Assembly: GCA_002914805.1 (NCBI GenBank)
Contig: JXTB01000110.1
Coordinates: 874,045-938,044, forward strand
DNA length: 64,000 nucleotides
DNA from: Parasponia andersonii
Lineage: Eukaryota > Streptophyta > Magnoliopsida > Rosales > Cannabaceae
Reading direction: 5' to 3'
Shown: piece after piece, positions 34,059 through 46,333 of the stretch
Numbering within the stretch: position 1 is the first letter of the stretch
Layout: the number at the start of each line of letters is the position of its first letter
Program-made: the position numbers and the translations under genes
Notes under the pieces: generated by a model
Told to the model about the DNA's origin: nothing
The model's database searches: none
What the model saw: the letters and a program-made list of their open reading frames with translations, nothing else

Positions 34059-34846
34059 TCAGGCCCACTCCTAGATCGTGTGCTACGTGGACGATTAAGT
34101 GGCGGAACAGATGGTAGGGGACACACCGTTCGACGCGTGTCGAGGAGGATCGCTTGAATGCCATACAAGTCGCATGTGATACGACATGGGCCCGTTGGTT
34201 GTCGCAGGCCAGGGCTGAATCAATCCCAGACCTTGGACGGGTTCAGCTCAATCTAATTTTTGCCTCGACAGCTGGGGGTCAGAAGCCTCGAGGATTTTCT
34301 ACCAGAAGATCATTGGAGGCAGTGCAGCGCTCCAGACCCAGACAGGGCATTCAATGCAATCCTGGATAGGTGTGCGCATTGGGCAAACCGTCTTGACAGG
34401 ACGGCGGGTTGTCAAAGTCTCGCCTATGCCAGGCTCATACCATAGGAGATGGCGGAAAGTAGATCAAAACAATGCAAGGAAAATTACAGTAACCACAACC
34501 CGTGATTTCCGGAGTAAGTCATAATGAGAAAAGGTACTCGATCCTGGGATTGAGAGCCGGTAGGTTCTCGATTTCAGGATTATATATATATGCCATATAT
34601 CTCTCCAGTACAGGGGATATACAGGCATAAAAAATTTTATAAGCAAGAAAAACTTAGTCTTTGCTACTCAATCTCGGGAGTAAATATTTGATTTAAGCAT
34701 CAGAGAGTCTTTGCAGGAAGCTGCCTCCGCCTCTCTGGTCTGGCTTGAGATCAAAAGCATTCTGCGATAAAGACACGTGGACAGTTAGTAGAACTAGCAC
34801 CAATAGTTTGAAGACATGTGGACAATTAGTGAGAATACCACCAACA
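34059..34846 (+). repeat. 5' LTR of the second Tat element
   Basis: Aligned along its length with 45104-45897. It starts TCAGGCCCACTC (3' copy TGGGGCCCACTC) and ends ACCAACA. A TATATATATA stretch near 34582 with the following AATTTTATAAG is the likely promoter/R region. Confidence 0.9.
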
Positions 34847-34868
34847 GTTTGGTGCTATCTGCGGGAAA
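34847..34868 (+). promoter_or_regulatory. Primer binding site region of the second Tat element
   Basis: GTTTGGTGCTATCTGCGGG follows the LTR end directly. It resembles the TGGCGCC...GGGG sites of gypsy elements primed by tRNA-Asp-like tRNAs, but the match is partial. Confidence 0.4.
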
Positions 34869-34954
34869 ATGGGGTGCGAGAGAAAGAGTAAGAGTCTCAC
34901 AATAGCGCTTTCCCCGAACAAGAAGACATACAACATTAGATGACACCCTCAAGA

Positions 34955-36412
34955 ATGACAACAAGAAGCACGCAGCCTGACATTAAAGAAAGCTCCCCGG
35001 ATGCGCGACCCAGTCTGGAACAAAAGATGGATCAAATACTTGACGCCTTGACAGAAGCTAACAGGAAGGCAGAGATGGTTCATGAGGCCATCCTGGGTTC
35101 TTGGGTTTAAAAGATGAGGTCGCCAATGTTCGTAGAGATAATGCCCGCCTTGAAAGGCTATTGGCAAGCAAGGCCAGGAGCAGGCGAAGGGAGGATTTCG
35201 ACGAAGAGGTCCAGCAAGTGTTTAGGGGTCAGCAGCTGCCAAGGGAAGTCCCCGTCTCATCCAAATCGCGGATGCAGGGAGAACAATAAAGTCAGACAAA
35301 GCCTTTCCGAGTGGAAATGGCAGTGGATAGACGACACCAGAAGAACCTGGAAGGTGCACTCCCCAACTAAAAATAGGAGATGATGACAGAGTTGAGTAAG
35401 AGACTCGGGGCCCATCACAGCCATACCCTCGCTGATCTGGCAGAACAGACTGTGCGTGAGATCAACCGAACAGTCTTTGCCAACTAGATTCAGCTGAAGC
35501 CCAAGCCAAAGGACTTCACTACCCCGACTTTTAGACCGTTCGAAGGAAAGACTGACCTCCTCGATCACATATATCATTTCCAGCAGAAGATGGCCCTGGA
35601 AACCAGAGACGAAGCTGTGATCTACAAAGTCTTCTCCACTACCCTGGTAGGACCGACTCTGTTATGGTTCAGGCAACTCTCGAAGAAATCTATAAACAAG
35701 TTTAAAGATTTTTGTAAACTTTTCCTGAAGCAGTATGCAAGTGCCCAGAGACAGCAGAAGACCATGCAAGACCTAAACTGGTTGGAGCAGTCCGCAAACG
35801 AGTCCCTAAAGGAATATTTGTCACATTTCCTAGAAGTGATGTCCTTAGTATACGATGCTGACTCGACCTAAGCCGCGAGCTCTTTCGTTAGGGGCTTATA
35901 ACCAGGATCAATGCTATTAGACCATCTGCTTTTAAATCTACCATATGATATGACCGATGTCCTAGCAAAGTTTGAAGGGGTATTTAGGGTGCTAGACAGC
36001 CATCAGAAGCACCCAAAGCCTCCGCGGTAATAACAACAATGCCGACACAAACTCTGGCCACATAGGGAGTAAAAAGGCCTACGATAGCCTAAGAGCCAAC
36101 TTCGAAGCAGGCAGTCCCGACCCAAGCCAATCAAGAAAGTAACAAGAGGAGGAAAATGTTTAAAGACCCTCTGCCAAAGTTTGAGCTCAACATACCAGTC
36201 GACGTGATCTACCTCCAGCACAAAGACAGAGGCATTTTTAAAGATCCCCCCAAGTCCGACGTTCCTGACCACATAAAGAACAGGAGCAGGTATTACCAAT
36301 TCCAAAGATATCACGGGGATGACACCATCTACTGCCGTAGCCTTTACGCGCAGGTTACGATGGTGATCCAGGCTGGCAAGTTGAAATAATATGTGAAGGC
36401 GAGTGGAAGCCA
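34955..36412 (+). pseudogene. gag remnant of the second Tat element
   Basis: It opens at ATG 34955 (MTTRSTQPDIKESSPDAR). A coiled-coil-like segment follows (EVANVRRDNARLERLLASK), then the capsid core (FTTPTFRPFEGKTDLLDHIY, VFSTTLVGPTLLWFRQL, KDFCKLFLKQYAS, QSANESLKEYLSHF). The end has a nucleocapsid-like YYQFQRYHGDDTIYC block near 36290-36340, decayed from C.FH.DHGHDT..C. Stops or shifts occur at about 35105, 35287, 35380, 35485 and 35870. Confidence 0.85.
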
Positions 36413-36649
36413 GTCTAAGGGGGATGCCGCCGGGATGGAAAAGGGAAAGTAAACCCAGGCCTTCGAGTCAGGGGAGCAGGCTTTAAGGATAGTATCGACG
36501 ATTGTGGGCAGATTGGAGCTGATCTAGAGTCAAGAAGAAAAGTAAAAACACTGGAAAAAAATCAAAGAGAGGGTGAAGTACTTGAGGGGCCTGGGGTATT
36601 CCGTGAATCACCTGACAATGAGGGAGAGCTATGCCTCAACCACCCCCAT

Positions 36650-37080
36650 CACCTTCACCAAGCAAGATTTGGCCATAGTGCACCTACCTCATGATGACCC
36701 CCTAGTGATCAAGCTGTAGATCAACTCCGCGATGGTGGGAAGGGTCCTGGTCGATGGCGGGAGTAGCGTCCACATTCTGTTCCTCAGCACTTTTGAGAAT
36801 ATGAGTCTGAACTAGAGCATGCTCAGGCTGACCTATCAATTGCTGTTTGCCTTCGACAGCAGTAAGGTCAGCCCTTTAGGCATCGTAACTTTAAAGGTTT
36901 GTGCCACAGAGAGATGCTTGAATGTAGATTTCGTTGTCATTGATTGCTAGTCCTCGTTCTACACCATCATGGGGAGGGGATTGATCCACGCCATGCATGG
37001 AGTCGCCTCCACCTTCCACCAAGTCCTAAGATATCAATTGAAGGACGACACTTACACGATAGACATTAAGGGAGACTAGG
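36650..37080 (+). pseudogene. Protease remnant of the second Tat element
   Basis: VLVDGGSSVHILFL at about 36748-36790 is the active-site block, with Gly after the catalytic Asp. It is followed by a flap-like region and FYTIMGRG near 36957. Stops at about 36717 and 36812 break the frame. Confidence 0.75.
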
Positions 37081-37220
37081 CCTCTGCAAGAAAATGTTTT
37101 TCGACCACCTTGAAGGGAACCGATAGGAGCGCGAATGTCTTGATAGGGGACAGATAGCAATTAAAGGACCACCTGCCAGCATATATAAAGCGAATCGAAG
37201 AGGAGTCTGACAGGCCAGAA

Positions 37221-38095
37221 ATGACGATTGAGGAGCTAGTAGAGGTCCCTTTGAAAGAAGTAGAACCGAAGAAAGTAATCTTGATTGGGGCCCTGCTGCC
37301 TGAAAGGGAGGAGAGCAAGCTGTTGGAATTCCTTAGGTGGAATAAAGACGTCTTCGCATCGTCCCATGATGACATGCCCAGAATAGACCCCAAGTATGCC
37401 TGCCACCATCTGAACATAGACCTCAGCTTTCCTCCAGTCAGACAGAAGCTCCGAATGTTCGCATCAAAGAAAAACAGGGCGATCAACAAGGAGGTCGAGA
37501 TACTGTTGGAAAATAGCCTAATCATAGAGTGCGTATACTCATGCTGGGTCTCCAACCCAGTGGTGATAAAGAAGAAAAATGGTGATGATCGGACCTGCAT
37601 AGATTTCACTAATCTGAATAAGGCCTGAACAAAAGACAGTTTTCCCATGCTGAAAATCGATCAAATGGTCGATGCGATGGTAGGATTTGACAGGATGAGC
37701 TTCTTAGATGTTTACTCTGGATACAACTAGATCCTTCTATATGAAGAAAACCAGATCCACACAGCATTCATTACGGAGCAAGAACTGTACTATTACAAAC
37801 GCATGCCTTTTGTTTTGAAGAATGTGGGGGTGACCAACCAGAGGCTTATGAACAAAATGTTCACCGAGCTACCGGGGAAAATGATAGAGGTTTATATCGA
37901 CGACATAGTCGTGAAGAGTAAAGAAGCTTCGGACCATCTGGGGTATCTGGACGAGTGTTTCCAGGTTCAGAGGCACTACCAAATGCATCTGAACCCTAAG
38001 AAATGTGCTTTCGGGGTGTCCTCCGACCAGTTCCTAAGGCACATCGTAAGCAGAAGGGGCATTGAGACGTTAGGGAGGTCCAGTGCCTAACTAGT
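37221..38095 (+). pseudogene. Reverse transcriptase remnant of the second Tat element
   Basis: Blocks in order: HHLNIDLSFPPVRQKLR, CWVSNPVVIKKKNGDDRTC, IDFTNLNKA followed by a stop, FLDVYSGYN followed by a stop, YKRMPFVLKNVG, and the catalytic YIDD (37893-37904) with IVVKSKEASDHLGYLDECF after it. YIDD is intact. Stops at 37626 and 37730 inactivate the frame. Confidence 0.9.
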
Positions 38096-38119
38096 AAGAT
38101 AGTCGCACTTAGCCGGTTT

Positions 38120-38640
38120 GTGTCCAAAATATTTGACCGATGTAAGCCTTTCTTCCAATGTATAAAGAAAAGCTTCCAAATCATCTGGGGGGAGGAGCTG
38201 GACAAGACACTGACAGAGCTCAAACAATATTTAAGTCACCCACCTATTCTGGCTTCCCCAGTAGAAGGACAACGCTTATTTACTTATTTGGTAGTGTCCA
38301 AAGTAGCAATCAGTGCTATACTATTTGTCGAAGAAGACAGCAAGCAGAAACTGATGTTCTACGTAAGCTGCATGCTCCTGGATGCAGAGACACAATACAG
38401 TATGGCAGAGAAACTGGTTCTTGCTCTGATCAATGCTAAGAAGAGACTAAGGCAGTTTTCGAGGCACACTCAGTCATGGTGTATACAGACTTCCCCATCC
38501 AGTAGATCTTGGCCAAACCGGACCTATCGGAACGACTGACCAAATGGGCCATCGAGTTGGGGATATACGACATCGAGTATCGGCCTCGAGTGACGAATAA
38601 AGGGCAAGTCATGGCAAACTTTCTAGTAGAAATCTAGTTT
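38120..38640 (+). pseudogene. Gypsy-type RNase H remnant of the second Tat element
   Basis: Blocks LKQYLSHPPILASP, LFTYLVVSKVAISAILF, and DAETQYSMAEKLVLALINA lie directly after RT. A stop/shift follows at about 38500. Confidence 0.8.
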
Positions 38641-38689
38641 TTCAGCGAGCCATGCGACCTACCATAGACGCCTCCATCTCAAATCCTTT

Positions 38690-39150
38690 CAACTTGGACC
38701 TTCTACACCGACGGATCCACGAATACATCAGGTTTAGGCATCAGGATAGTCCTGCGGACCCCAGTAGGACTCAAGATAGAGAAAGTCTTGAGACTTGGTT
38801 TCCAAGCAACAAACAATGAGGTAGAGTATGAAGTGCTACTACAAGGCCTCGAGCTAGCTCTGCACTTCGGAGTAGAAAACATCGCAGTCTAGACTGACTC
38901 GCAGCTGATCATGGGTCAGGTCAGGGGAAACTTTGAAGTGAAAAAGCCAAGATTACATAGGTACTTCTCCAGGATTCACCCTACTTTAACAAATTCAATA
39001 CTGAGCAGATACCTAGGGAGATGAACTAAAAGGCTGATGAGCTAGCTAGAAGCTTGTCGATGGGGGAAGCGACCGAACGCATGGAGATTCTGCTAGAAGG
39101 CGAATACGCGAGAGACCCCTTGGAGAACCCCGCATGTCACGTGTTCGTGA
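38690..39150 (+). pseudogene. Second, archaeal-type RNase H remnant of the second Tat element
   Basis: FYTDGSTNTSGLGIRIVL at about 38700, NNEVEYEVLLQGLELAL near 38815-38865, and TDSQLIMGQVRG near 38895 are the RVT_3-type RNase H blocks (D, E, D). A stop precedes TDSQ. This is the same domain as at 2346-2905 in the first element. Confidence 0.8.
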
Positions 39151-39164
39151 CCGACTGAGGATGA

Positions 39165-40396
39165 ATGCTGGATGAGACCCATCACCCAATACCTGGTGTC
39201 GGAGAACCTGCTCGCAGACCCCCAAAAAGCGAGGTTGATCAGACTGAAGGCTACCCAATACTCGATGGTGGGGGGCCGACTGTACAGAAGATCGAAGATG
39301 GGACTGATGCTGAGGTGCGTAGGCCCCATGGAGGTGCAGAAGCTGATGGAAGAAATCCACGAGGGAGTGTGTGGCAACCACTCCGGCAGGCAGAGCCTCG
39401 CCCACAGGGCCTTGACAGATGGATACTTCTGGCCCAACATGATGACCGAGGTGGCCCAGTTCGTCAAAAAATACGATAAATGCTAGAGGTTCACCCGCTT
39501 GAAATAACAACCCGTGGAAGAGCTCCATTCAAACATAACTCCTTGGCCCTTCGCTAAGTGGGGTTTGAATATCGTCGGAGAGCTGCCCAGGAGCCCCATG
39601 GGGAAGGAGATATGTCTTATTGGCTACTGGCTATTTCACCAAATGGGTGGAAGCTGAAGCCTACACAACTGTCAATAAGGCAGACACGATTAACTTTATT
39701 TGGAAAAACATAATTTACCGGTACGGAATCCTGAAAAAGATACATGCCGACCATGACACATGGTTCCAAAACGCCAAGCTCAAGGAGTTGTGTGATTTGT
39801 ATGACATAAAGCTTAGCTTCTCATCTATAAATTACCCCCAGGAGAAAGGCCAAGCAGAGGCAATGAATAAGGCCATCTTTAGCAATATTAAAAAGAACTT
39901 GCAGGAGGCTTAAGGAAAGTGGTTAGAATAGCTACCAGCCATCGTGTGGGCCCACCAAACCACGGAACGGAGGTCAACGGGAAGAAAACCCTTTGCCATA
40001 GTCTATGGGTTAGAGGCTATGATCCCGACCAAAATTGGCCTCCCAATCCTTCATTCCGAAGTGGTAAAAGATACCTTATTGAATGAGCAACAGCTAAGCC
40101 ATAACACAAACCTCCTTGAAGAAGCAAGAGACGTGACTCTGATCCATCTGGTCTCATACCACCAGCAAGCCAGATCTTATTATGTAAAGAAAGTCAACAC
40201 TCGCCGGTTTAACGCTGGAGATTGGGTCTTGAAGGTTAGAATAGGAAATTCCTCGAAACTAGACTCTAACTGGGTCGGACCTTACGAGGTGATCAAAGCG
40301 CTCGATAATGATGCATATGTCCTAAAAGAACTCAAGACTAGGAATAGCCTACCCAACATATGGAATGCCCATCACTTGAAGAAAAATTACGTGTAA
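39165..40396 (+). pseudogene. Integrase remnant of the second Tat element
   Basis: The zinc-binding region reads IHEGVCGNHSGRQSLAHRAL through FVKKYDKC (39340-39485) followed by a stop. The core has YFTKWVEAEAYTTV, YGILKKIHADHDTWF (decayed second Asp region) and YPQEKGQAEAMNKAIF. The C-terminal domain contains RRFNAGDWVLKVR, WVGPYEVIKAL and ends NAHHLKKNYV with a natural-looking stop at 40396. One stop at 39912 and one near 39930 break it. Confidence 0.88.
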
Positions 40397-40529
40397 GACA
40401 TATGTAAATGCTTATATTATTGAATAGCTCAATTCTAAAACAAATCGAGATGTCTGCTACACAGATTTACCTACTAGTTTGCTATTTACAAGGGTCTACT
40501 CCCAGCACCAGACCCTTTAAACTTTTCGT

Positions 40530-41275
40530 AAGAATAAAAATTGTACTGTGGGAATCATATCACACAATAAAATGCTTGCCGATGGCCCGAGAAAATGTAC
40601 AAAGAGGGGTGGGCTACGCAATAAAATACTTGCCAGCAGACCTCATTAAAGATCGTACTGTGGGAATCATATCGCGCAATAAAATACTTGCCAATGGCCT
40701 AAGAAAACGTACGAGGAGGAATGAGCTGCGCCATAAAATACTTGCCAATAAACCTCATTAAAGATCGTACTGTGAGAATCACATCGCACAATAAAATGCT
40801 TATCGATAGCCCGAGAAAACATACAAGGAGAAATGAGCTGCGCAATAAAATGCTTGCCAGCAGACCTCATTAAAGATCGTACTATAGGAATCACATCGCG
40901 TAGTAAAATACTTGCCGATGGCCCGAGAAAACGTACGAAGAGGGGCGGGTTGTGCAATAAAATGCTTACCAGTAGACCTCATTAAAGATTGTACTATGGG
41001 AATCACATCGCGCAATAAAATACTTGCCGATGGCCCGAGAAAACGTACGTAGAGGGGCGGGCTGTGCAATAAAATATTTGTCAATAAACCTCATTAAAGA
41101 TCGTACTATAGAAATCGCATCGTGCAATAAAATGCTTGCTGATGGCCTGAGAAAACGTATGAAGAGGGACAAGCTGTGCAATAAAATGCTTCCTAGCAAA
41201 CCTCATTAGAGACCGTGCCATGGGTATCTTCTGACCCGAGAAAACGTACGAGGGGTAACGGGTTGCGCAACAAAT
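40530..41275 (+). repeat. Tandem array of a 112-bp unit, about 6.5 copies
   Basis: The anchor GATCGTACT (and variants) recurs at 40539, 40651, 40763, 40875, 40987, 41099 and 41211, exactly 112 bp apart each time. Each unit contains CAATAAAATACTTGCC twice, so it is itself a diverged dimer. The array lies between the integrase stop and the end of the antisense gene. Overlapping frames through it, on both strands, are artefacts of repetition because 112 is not divisible by 3. Confidence 0.95.
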
Positions 41276-42093
41276 CTTGCTGCCGACCCTCAAGAAACAC
41301 CTGCACGATGGGGAAGAATTGAGGGATAACACCCCTACCCCAGAGAGCACCTTAGCTACATATAAGCTGAAGGTAAACGGAGCCAAGGTCTACTATTTGG
41401 AAGTAGACCTTATAGGGTCTACCTATTGGAAGCGGACCCAGATAAGTTACACATGATACTAGGCGTGTAATCTTCCCAACATAAAGACAGAAGTCAAAAC
41501 CAAATTCTGTATATTGATGCTTAAATTACAGAGTGTGTGGTCGACAGGAACACAGACCTAATATCTTTATTTGTCGGGAACAGGTCTTGGATAGACTCGC
41601 AAGGACACGTCAGAGTAATAACGCCCTGTTTGCTCCCAGTAAGAGCCAAACCCAGGCCTCTTCTTTTGCAGCGATGGGTCTAAGCAGGAATTGACCAACC
41701 TCTAGAGCTGGTTCCTGGCGTGATCCCATTTAGGGTCGAAGAAGTCCAACTATACGTGCGGATCAAATTCTACTAAGATAAGTCATAATAACAATTATAC
41801 ATCCTCAGAGGACGAGCCAGAATTCACATCCCGATTTCTGGAGTTAATCTCATCAATCATAGCACGAAGATGATTCACTAATAACTCCAAATCATATATG
41901 ATTGGGCCAGACCCAGAGGTCGGCCGAACTGCCGACAAGGAAATGACATCGTATATGATATCTCACCTTTACCATAAATACGAGCAACAGAGAAAGAAAA
42001 ACAGAATAAACGTAAGAAAAGTACATCATTTATATTAGTTAAACAGATGCTTGCAACAAAGGTTAGCTTACTTACACAAAAGAACAAGGATTC
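41276..42093. other. Spacer between tandem array and antisense gene
   Basis: Non-coding sequence inside the second Tat element. I see no domain in it. Confidence 0.5.
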
Positions 42094-44719
42094 CTAATTA
42101 CCTCCGATGGGGGGAGAGATGCCAGCTTCGGTAGGGAGCGGTGTATCGGGTTCGGAGTCGTCATTAGACAGGATGACCGCTCTTGACCCTTCGCCAGTTA
42201 AAGCGCCAGGACCAAGCTGACCCTCAGGAACCTTCGTAGCTTGTTTTGGCAAATCAGAAACAGGCACTATCTCTTTGGCGACTGAGATAGATGTAGAGGG
42301 CCCGTCATTCTCTTCGTCAAGCATCTTCAGTACATCAGCAGGGTACATGATATGAATCTCGTCCCCTAGTTGTTGATGTAGTCCCAAACGAAGTAATGGT
42401 CCCTCTCGATACCCTTCTGCTCATCGAACTGGTCTGGCATCACTACCAACGCATGGCCCTCAAATTCCATGTTCTACCAGCTAGACCTATAGATCTCTGC
42501 AGAAAGAATGTCCACCTATCTCTGGTACCTTATCTTCAACTTTTCTGCATCTGCCAACCTATCTTTTAGCGCTGCTAGCCTCAGTTTTGCTTGCCACTGC
42601 GACAAGTTGATCAAAAGAGTATTAATATCGGTAAAGTTTTCACCGTGCTTGCGAGTCTGCTCCACGTGAGCTTCCATCAGTTTACAGTGATCCAAATAGA
42701 GATGTCGGATTACCTCATTGGACCGGTCGAGTCTGCGCTGAAGGGAATAGGCTTCTAACTTGGCTTTTGCCTCGGCTTTCCTCGCCTCCTTAGCCTCATC
42801 GATGGCTCTATCACGAGTGATGAAAGCCAGCCCCATCTCAGCCTCTATGCTCTGCAACTCCTATTCCTTGACCTTAAGCTCAGCTTGGGCCAACCTGGTA
42901 ACCTCTGCCTCCGAGCACAGACCTCAAGCTCAGCAGCCCTTGCAGCCACCCCACTTGGAGACTAGCCTGGTTGTAATTTTTCGGTCTTATCTTGATCAAC
43001 ATGCTCGGATGGGCCGCCATACATGGACCTCCTTCACCTCATGACGATCAGGGTAACCCTGTCATCGTAACTCTCTTAATAAGGGGCGGTTTCGCCTATC
43101 TTCCCTGCTGGACTTTTCTCCCCCTTGGATGGGTCGACTTCACGACTCTGCTTCATAGAGACCGGGGGAGGGGAAGATAGGCGAGACTTCCGCTTGGGAG
43201 CCCCCCACTAAGCTCAACAATTTCCCGACGGGAGCGAGTGGAATCGGACCCCGCGCTCGTCTTCGAGCCAAAGCTGGGGGCAGAATGAGCTGGTGCAGCA
43301 AGCTCCCTTGACAGAATCGAAGGCGCCCCTTTGCCATACAAGACCTTTATGGCTAACGTCTCTCAGATCACGGGCCCGCTTGCCTCAGGAGAAGGCGCCA
43401 TGAGCGCATCATCCCCAGACACGAATAGACCCTCCAGCTCATTGTCCGACCCTGTTCTTAGGATGACAACTCCCTACCCCTCGGCCTCGTCCTCAGAGGA
43501 CACCACCAGACGCCAACTGATGGGGACCTTAGATCGGGCTCTATAGGTGACGGTACTCCCCCTGGCTGGGGAGGGATCTGCCGAAGGGCCAGCATCCGAA
43601 CCTGCAAAAGCGAGTAATGTGATTAAAACGCAGTCATGTCCTAATCGATGGAGTCCTAGGGCACGAAATAAACTCATCCCTAACCCTCTTGGGGGCAGTG
43701 GCTTCCTCACTTTGGAACCTGACACACTCCTCAGTCACGAGCTTTATCGCCTCTTTGAGCTCATAATTGGTCGGTGCCACCAGGTCATTGGGACCCACCA
43801 GCTGGCCCGAGGCCATAATCTGATGACCCACCATGGCAATGCGATTCTGCTCATCCCAGCGAAACTGATTTAGAGCTGAAGCGTCAAGCTGGCTCCAAAT
43901 GTGCTTGGTGATGACCCACATGTCTAGCAGAAAGGGGAGATATGAGACCATCCTCGGTATTATGTTCATCACCTAGAGATTCAGAACGGCTTGAATATGT
44001 CGGCAATCCCCAGAGGACCCGAAGATGATGACCCTCTCCAGCTCTTTGAACTGCCTCGCTGATAGCCATGACTTAAACTTGCTTTCCTCCAGAGGCTGTG
44101 CGAGGCCAGATATCATGAGCAAAAATGGACAAAGTACATGCAGACCCAAAAATCAAAACACAACTCAGTACTTACTTTGTAGAAAAAGTAAGGAAATTTA
44201 GAAACGCTCCCCGTTCACCCAAGGAGAGCACCACGCCCCTCTGACGGCATACAGCCTGGAGTGAGTATCCCATTGCTTGTCCGACCTCGGCAAGCCCCAG
44301 AAAATATGGCACCCTGGAAGCGGATGAAGGTAGAAAGTAGAGTAAGAGCTCCTTTTAGGGATGAGGATAAGCTTGTATGCATAGAAGACCACCTCCAAGT
44401 CGATATGCATATTGAGGAGGACCGATAGAGCAGAGAGCCCTATCAGGATCATGACCCCGTTGGCGTTCAACAGTATCAGGTGAATCCCCATCAGATTGAA
44501 GAACTGGTGGACTAGGGGAGGAAGGGGAAACTGCAGCCATTCTAGGTGCTTCCTCCCCAAGACGATAGAGCCTTCGGGGGCGGAGAGGTGAATGTACCAG
44601 TCTGCCGGGCCTTCGACCCTTTGTAAGATGACTCTGCCAGGGAAGCAGAGCTACCTCCTTAATGAGCCCAACTCGGAATCCGTGATAGGGCAGAGTTTTT
44701 GACTCTGGTTCGGAGCCAT
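42094..44719 (-). pseudogene. Antisense gene (aORF) of the second Tat element
   Basis: Minus-strand gene with a plausible start ATG at 44719 (MAPNQSQKLCPITDSE) and a stop at 42094. The N-terminal domain (44650-44198) reads LGRKHLEWLQFPLPPLVHQF, FNLMGIHLILLNANGVMIL and ...GAWCSPWVNGERF. It ends near a good splice donor (AAAG|GTAAGTACTG, about 44175). The next block SLEESKFKSWLSARQFKELE lies at 44090-44040. The C-terminal half has a strong coiled coil (42857-42516, rich in A, K, E, R) and an acidic tail (ILSNDDSEPDTPLPTE). The architecture matches the antisense gene of the first element although DNA similarity is low. An early stop at about 44652 and others inactivate it. Confidence 0.65.
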
Positions 44720-45084
44720 TATCGTGAGTACGATCAAAGAGACCAAAAGTTTCGAGAAAAAGGAGGACTCGGAATCCCTAAGATTTGAGAAGGCAAGAAA
44801 TTTTGAACAAAAGAAAGCAGGAGCACGTGGGGATTTCGGTAAAGTAAGAGATGAGCACAAGTGCAGTTTTTATAGAAGAGAAGCTGAAAAATGTTCCCTC
44901 GAAGAGAACGGTCGAGGAAATTGGAAGCGATAAAATTTCGAAAATTTGAAAATGTCGTAGCACAGGTTGGCATGCACCAGTATCAATAATTGGGGAATAA
45001 TGACAATAATGAGCCACACGTACCCTTCGAACTGGTGGACTGGAGATATAATTTCCCCACTTGATGGTTATAAATCCATCAAAT

Positions 45085-45103
45085 AGGGAAATTGGGGCAG
45101 TTA
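45085..45103 (+). promoter_or_regulatory. Polypurine tract before the 3' LTR
   Basis: AGGGAAATTGGGGCAG lies just before the LTR start. This is where plus-strand DNA synthesis begins in the family. Confidence 0.6.
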
Positions 45104-45897
45104 TGGGGCCCACTCTTAGGTCATGCGCTATGTGGACGGTTAAGTGGCAGAACAGATAGCAGAAGACACACCGTTTGACATGTGTCTAGAAGGATCGCTT
45201 GAATGCCACACAGGTCGCACGTGATACGATATAGGCCCGTTGGTTATCGCAGGCCAGGGCCGAATCCATCCCAGACTTTAGATGGGTTCAGCCCAATCTA
45301 ATTCTTGCCTCAACAGCTGAGGGTCACAAGCCTCGAGGGTCTTTCACCAGAAGATTATTGGAGGCAGTGCTCCACTCCAGACCCAGACAAGACATTCAAT
45401 GCAATCCTAGGTAGGTGTGCGTATTGGACAAACCGTCCTGACAGGACGACGGGTTGTCAAAGTCTCGCCCTTTTCAGACTTGTACTGTAGGAGATGGCAG
45501 AAAGCAGATCACAACAATGCAAGGGAAATTACGGTAACCACGGCCTGTGATTTCTGAAGTAAGTTATAATGAGAAAGGGTACTCGATCCTGGGATTGAGA
45601 ACTGGCAGGTTCTCGGTTCTAAGATTATATATATATATATGTCATACATCTCCTCGGTACAGGAGATATACAGGCATAAAAAATTTTATAACCAAAAAAA
45701 CTTAGTCTTTGCTACTCAACCTCAGGAGTAAATATCTGACTTAAGGATCGGAGAATCTTTGTAAGTGGTCGCCCCCACCTCTCCAGTCTGGCTTGAGATA
45801 AAAAGTATTCTGAGATAGCGAAGACACATGGACAGTTGGTAAAAACAGCACCAATAATTTGAAGACACGTGGATAGTTGGGGAGAACAGCACCAACA
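45104..45897 (+). repeat. 3' LTR of the second Tat element
   Basis: It begins TGGGGCCCACTC and ends CACCAACA, collinear with 34059-34846 and with the inverted solo LTR. Differences are spread along its length. Confidence 0.92.
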
Positions 45898-46333
45898 CAT
45901 ATATAAATGTAAGTCTTGCTCGAGAATATTTTATTTAATTTTATTTATTTATTCTTTTAAGTTTTAAAAAGTGAAATGTATGGTAGAGAGTGTCAATATT
46001 TTGGGAAAATCTTCAAAATTTTCTTTTCTGTAAAAACAAAAAGGTTTCAGTACACAAATACCAGAAACCGTCTATGATTCTTCCCATTAATCCTTTGAAT
46101 ATTAAGTTTTTATGAGAGATCGGAGAAAAGCATTATGGTTAGTAATCAACAAAAATGTGACATATACAAAATATATAAAAAATACTTTGATTACATTTTC
46201 AAACACGCGAACATTATTACAACATTATATTCATCCTCCATTATGTTGGGTTTTCTTAACTAAAAAACACAATCTATGAAAGAAAAATAACACCGTAACA
46301 AAAATATCTTCACATCATTTATATAAATATATA
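45898..46333. other. AT-rich DNA between the Tat element and the pectinesterase stop codon
   Basis: This must contain the 3' UTR of the pectinesterase gene (minus strand). No clear AATAAA on the minus strand was found close to the stop. Confidence 0.5.

Larger units (their letters stand above)
34059..45897 (+). mobile_element. Second Ty3/gypsy Tat-lineage retrotransposon with both LTRs, 11.8 kb
   Basis: Order: 5' LTR, primer site, gag, protease, RT, gypsy RNase H, archaeal-type RNase H, integrase, 112-bp tandem array, spacer, antisense gene, polypurine tract, 3' LTR. It has higher G+C than the surrounding DNA. All genes carry stops or frameshifts. The LTRs are clearly diverged, so it is not a recent insertion. 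The bases outside the LTRs (TTAGA before, CATAT after) do not match, so no target duplication is evident. Confidence 0.92.

Noticed and set aside
39046..39528. 160-codon minus-strand frame opposite the integrase region
   Set aside because: Shadow of the RNase H/integrase coding strand, which shows the HEGVC...C zinc-binding blocks.
40667..41386. Several overlapping minus-strand frames with repeated FVRFLGPSASILL-like text
   Set aside because: They are the 112-bp tandem array read in shifting frames. No start, domain or codon pattern of a gene.
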